Shown here piece after piece: positions 61,780-64,000 of a stretch of DNA of 64,000 nt (the stretch's first letter is position 1; every line of letters begins with the position of its first letter). Below the pieces are notes generated by a model. The model worked only from the letters and a program-made list of their open reading frames with translations, had not been told where the DNA came from and did not search any database. A program made the position numbers and the translations under genes. The stretch is from Vibrio tubiashii (GTDB lineage: Bacteria; Pseudomonadota; Gammaproteobacteria; Enterobacterales; Vibrionaceae). The stretch is taken from the NCBI GenBank assembly GCA_000775715.1, contig JRWQ01000019.1, forward strand, positions 1 through 64,000. Direction: 5' to 3'.

Positions 61780-61896
61780 ACCTCACAAAAACTAGGTAAA
61801 AAGGCGTTTGCTTCGACCATTGTCTAAGGTGCGAGGCTAGGGAACGAGAACAGACAATGCTAAGCTTGTTTATAAGAACACCAACAAGGATGTAGT

Positions 61897-62634
61897 ATGA
61901 ACTTCCCTTATCGAAACGTTGTTATTTTAACGGGTGCTGGCATCTCGGCAGAATCTGGCATTCAGACTTTTCGCGCTCAAGATGGCTTGTGGGAAAACCA
62001 TATAATTGAAGACGTAGCGACGCCAGAAGGTTTTGAACGTAATCCTGACCTAGTCCAAGATTTTTACAATAAACGCCGATTAGGTTTACAGAACCCTGCA
62101 ATTAAACCAAACGCTGCTCATAATGCCCTTGGTAAACTCGAAGCTGAGCTCGAGGGCACAGTGACCATCATCACGCAAAACATCGACAACCTACATGAGC
62201 GTGGTGGTAATAGCGACGTGATCCATATGCATGGTGAGCTTCTCAAGGCCCGCTGTAGTGAATCGAACCAAGTGATCGAAGAGAAAGGGGAGATCCATAC
62301 TGGCGATCTCTGCCACTGTTGCCAAATTCCATCGCAAATGAGGCCTCACGTAGTATGGTTTGGCGAAATGCCACTTAGAATGGGCGATATATATGCTGCC
62401 CTAGAATCTGCTGATCTATTCATCTCGATCGGTACTTCTGGTGTTGTTTATCCCGCTGCAGGTTTCGTCCACGATGCGAAGATGCATGGAGCACATACCA
62501 TAGAGATCAATCTAGAGCCAAGTGCGGTCGAAAGCGAGTTTGAAGAAAAGCGGTATGGTAAAGCCAGTGTTGAAGTGCCTAAGCTAGTCGAGGAAATCTT
62601 AGCTCTGCAAAAACCTCAGGCAAAGCACGCGTAG
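61897..62634 (+). CDS. cobB: NAD-dependent protein deacylase CobB (sirtuin)
   Basis: This 245-residue class III sirtuin has NAD-binding [14 protein letters not shown], catalytic His112 in [19 protein letters not shown], and zinc ligands in ARCSES and LCHCC. Tyr57 and Arg60 (FYNKR) form the Y-x2-R pair that permits desuccinylation and demalonylation as well as deacetylation. It has no N-terminal extension. It is monocistronic. Confidence 0.93.
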   Translation: MNFPYRNVVILTGAGISAESGIQTFRAQDGLWENHIIEDVATPEGFERNPDLVQDFYNKRRLGLQNPAIKPNAAHNALGKLEAELEGTVTIITQNIDNLHERGGNSDVIHMHGELLKARCSESNQVIEEKGEIHTGDLCHCCQIPSQMRPHVVWFGEMPLRMGDIYAALESADLFISIGTSGVVYPAAGFVHDAKMHGAHTIEINLEPSAVESEFEEKRYGKASVEVPKLVEEILALQKPQAKHA

Positions 62635-62651
62635 ATAAGTTATTTCATTGA

Positions 62652-62681
62652 TGCTCAGCGATTGTCTCGCTGGGCATTTTT
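62652..62681 (+). terminator. Intrinsic terminator of cobB
   Basis: TGCTCAGCGA-TTGTC-TCGCTGGGCA followed by TTTTT. It overlaps the end of the convergent GGDEF gene. Confidence 0.85.
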
Positions 62682-63431
62682 CATTTTATACATAGCTTCG
62701 TCTGAACGGATCAAAGCTTCATGGAACTGAGTTTTGGTCGTTGAATTAATACCATAACTGAATTTAATCTCTTCACCTTCGAGATAAGTATTTATCTTGT
62801 CGATAAACGCCATTCCAGACCCCGACGATACAACGACAGCGAACTCATCTCCGCCTAGCCGAAACGCTTGCTCCTCTCCGGAAATCGACTCGCGTAACGC
62901 CTGAGCAAAACGAACCAGCATAAGATCACCCTGCGCATGACCTTGCGTATCGTTTATCAGCTTCAACCCATCCATATCAAAGTAGATTAAGTCGAATTTA
63001 TCGAGAGTAATCTCATTGAGCTTTTTCCGATTGTGTAGTCCAGTCAACTCATCAATGGTGGCATTCTCTTTCACTCTAGTGACCATATTTGTGATTCCAA
63101 AGGCTAGCGACAAGAACGAAAGCTGCAGTAAACCGTCTTCGAGAAACGAGTCAATCAATGGGTGTCGGGCTGCGATATCATTGAAGTAAGTGATTTCAGT
63201 GATGACCTCATAGAAGCTGTTTACGATCAGTAAGCCAACGCCATAGTTAACCAATGAATTGGAACGTATCGTTCTTAGCGATATGTAAGCTAAGTAGATC
63301 ACTAAAAAAAGGGTGTTGGTCTCGAACAGTAGGTCATAGCGTGAATCAACGGCGAAGAAATGGCTCATCGCCAATAACAATAATTGGACAACGATCAGCA
63401 AAGAAAGAAACAAAAGGGTAATTTTGTACAT
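62655..63431 (-). CDS. Membrane GGDEF protein, probable diguanylate cyclase
   Basis: This 258-residue protein has an N-terminal membrane part of about four helices (5-26, 40-55, 62-80, 98-118) with no recognised sensor fold. The GGDEF domain at about 124-258 has FDMDGLKLIND metal residues and an intact RLGGDEF (191-197). No RxxD inhibitory site is seen five residues upstream of the motif. It probably makes c-di-GMP. The start at 63431 (GAGAGG at 4 nt) avoids the upstream terminator hairpin. Confidence 0.88.
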   Translation of the reverse strand: MYKITLLFLSLLIVVQLLLLAMSHFFAVDSRYDLLFETNTLFLVIYLAYISLRTIRSNSLVNYGVGLLIVNSFYEVITEITYFNDIAARHPLIDSFLEDGLLQLSFLSLAFGITNMVTRVKENATIDELTGLHNRKKLNEITLDKFDLIYFDMDGLKLINDTQGHAQGDLMLVRFAQALRESISGEEQAFRLGGDEFAVVVSSGSGMAFIDKINTYLEGEEIKFSYGINSTTKTQFHEALIRSDEAMYKMKNAQRDNR

Positions 63432-63448
63432 AGTCCTCTCAAACGAAT

Positions 63449-63472
63449 AAAGCGGCAAATGCCGCTTTATTA
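63449..63472 (-). terminator. Terminator downstream of the PotD-like gene
   Basis: AAAGCGGCA-AA-TGCCGCTTT with flanking A/T, just after the PotD-like stop on the minus strand. Confidence 0.88.
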
Positions 63473-63489
63473 AGTGTAAGATAAATCGC

Positions 63490-64000
63490 TTAATTATCTA
63501 CTTTAAGTTTCTGAAAGTATTCGTCGTAAAGCACGCTTGCTTCACCTACTTCATCTTGCCATGTGCCGCTTTCCATCACTTCTTGAGGAGGGAAAATACT
63601 TGTGTCGTTGGCAAACTCTTTTGGTAGTAGAGCATGAGCGGTAGCAACTGGAGTTGGGTAGCCAATCTCTAGCGCAATCTTGGCTGCGTTTTCAGGACGT
63701 AATAAGAAGTCGATCATCTTATGCGCCGCTTCAATGTTTTTAGCGCCCGATGGAATAGCTAGGCTATCCATCCAGAAAATCGTACCTTTTTCTGGCCAAA
63801 CGATATCGATTGATGCGCCTTCTTCACGAGCCATATAGGCAGAGCCATTCCACAACATACCAAGTGACACTTCACCTGCTAAGTATGGATTCGCTGGGAA
63901 ATCTGAGTTGAATACCAATACGTTAGGCATTAACTTCTTCAGCTCTTCATAAGCTTCTTTGATCTCATCTGGATTCGTCGTGTTTGGTGAATAACCCAAC
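63490..64000 (-). CDS. Polyamine ABC transporter substrate-binding protein, C-terminal part (window edge)
   Basis: The last 170 residues or so of a PotD/PotF-type periplasmic binding protein lie here; the 5' part is beyond position 64000. Recognisable segments are GEVSLGMLWNGSAYMARE, IDIVWPEKGTIFWMDSLAIP (polyamine-site acidic/aromatic residues) and HKMIDFLLRPENAAKIALEIGYPTPV. It binds spermidine or putrescine for PotABC. Whether this is potD or a paralogue cannot be told from the fragment. Confidence 0.88.
   Translation of the reverse strand, partial: LGYSPNTTNPDEIKEAYEELKKLMPNVLVFNSDFPANPYLAGEVSLGMLWNGSAYMAREEGASIDIVWPEKGTIFWMDSLAIPSGAKNIEAAHKMIDFLLRPENAAKIALEIGYPTPVATAHALLPKEFANDTSIFPPQEVMESGTWQDEVGEASVLYDEYFQKLKVDN

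Noticed and set aside
1..64000. CRISPR arrays, prophage genes, restriction-modification or toxin-antitoxin loci
   Set aside because: No regularly spaced direct repeats and no such gene families were seen; the attC sites are irregularly spaced and separated by genes.

Overview
The window reads as chromosomal DNA of a marine gammaproteobacterium, almost certainly genus Vibrio. Support comes from the gene set and order: norM-ribE, DUF3802, DUF2960, the VF530 protein, a periplasmic ATP-dependent DNA ligase, a MobB-MoeA fusion, a syp-type polysaccharide locus, and integron cassettes with VCR-like attC sites. No database search was possible, so family names rest on motifs and remembered family features.

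Layout. (1) 1-5.8 kb is an accessory block. It starts with an IS3-family element cut by the window edge, followed by DUF3465, lipase, GNAT and HAD genes separated by integron attC sites, then phzF-like and maltose O-acetyltransferase-like genes. It ends at a terminator and two identical tRNA-Val(GAC) genes. (2) 6.2-25.1 kb, minus strand, is a nearly complete symbiosis-polysaccharide (syp) locus, sypABCD-[HPt]-sypGHIJKLMNOPQR. Its four expected promoter positions (before sypA, sypI, sypM and sypP) each carry a -24/-12 (sigma-54) element with an upstream TTYTCA-N3-TGA-type operator. sypE and sypF are absent and a stand-alone HPt gene sits in their place. (3) 25.2-36 kb is ordinary Vibrio core: ligase, NorM, riboflavin synthase, fructosamine kinase, NlpC/P60 lipoprotein, chemoreceptor, fatty acid hydroxylase, DTW protein, NagK. 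(4) 36-45.2 kb covers molybdenum/tungsten cofactor supply (mobB-moeA, mobA), an outer-membrane protein, the tungstate transporter tupABC, and a divergently transcribed sigma-54 response regulator/histidine kinase pair. (5) 45.2-50.3 kb holds an ABC-F ATPase, small cysteine-rich proteins, VF530 and a second chemoreceptor. (6) 50.4-60.2 kb is a membrane-bound, cysteine-type formate dehydrogenase cluster: fdhD, DUF3305, DUF3306, polyferredoxin, TorD-like chaperone, Tat peptide, alpha, beta and gamma subunits, and a small membrane protein. (7) 60.2-64 kb holds an NtrC/sigma-54-type ammonium transporter, the CobB sirtuin, a GGDEF protein and the C-terminal part of a PotD-like protein.

The most interesting signal is regulatory. 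A 17-bp perfect palindrome (TGAGACATTTTGTCTCA) lies about 80 bp upstream of a sigma-54 promoter before the formate dehydrogenase operon. A 15/17 match to it lies between tupABC and the divergent sigma-54 regulator, about 68 bp upstream of a consensus sigma-54 promoter that faces tupABC and inside the putative sigma-70 promoter of the regulator. The simplest reading is one two-component system that co-activates tungstate uptake and formate dehydrogenase synthesis and limits its own expression. I know of no description of this circuit, but could not check.
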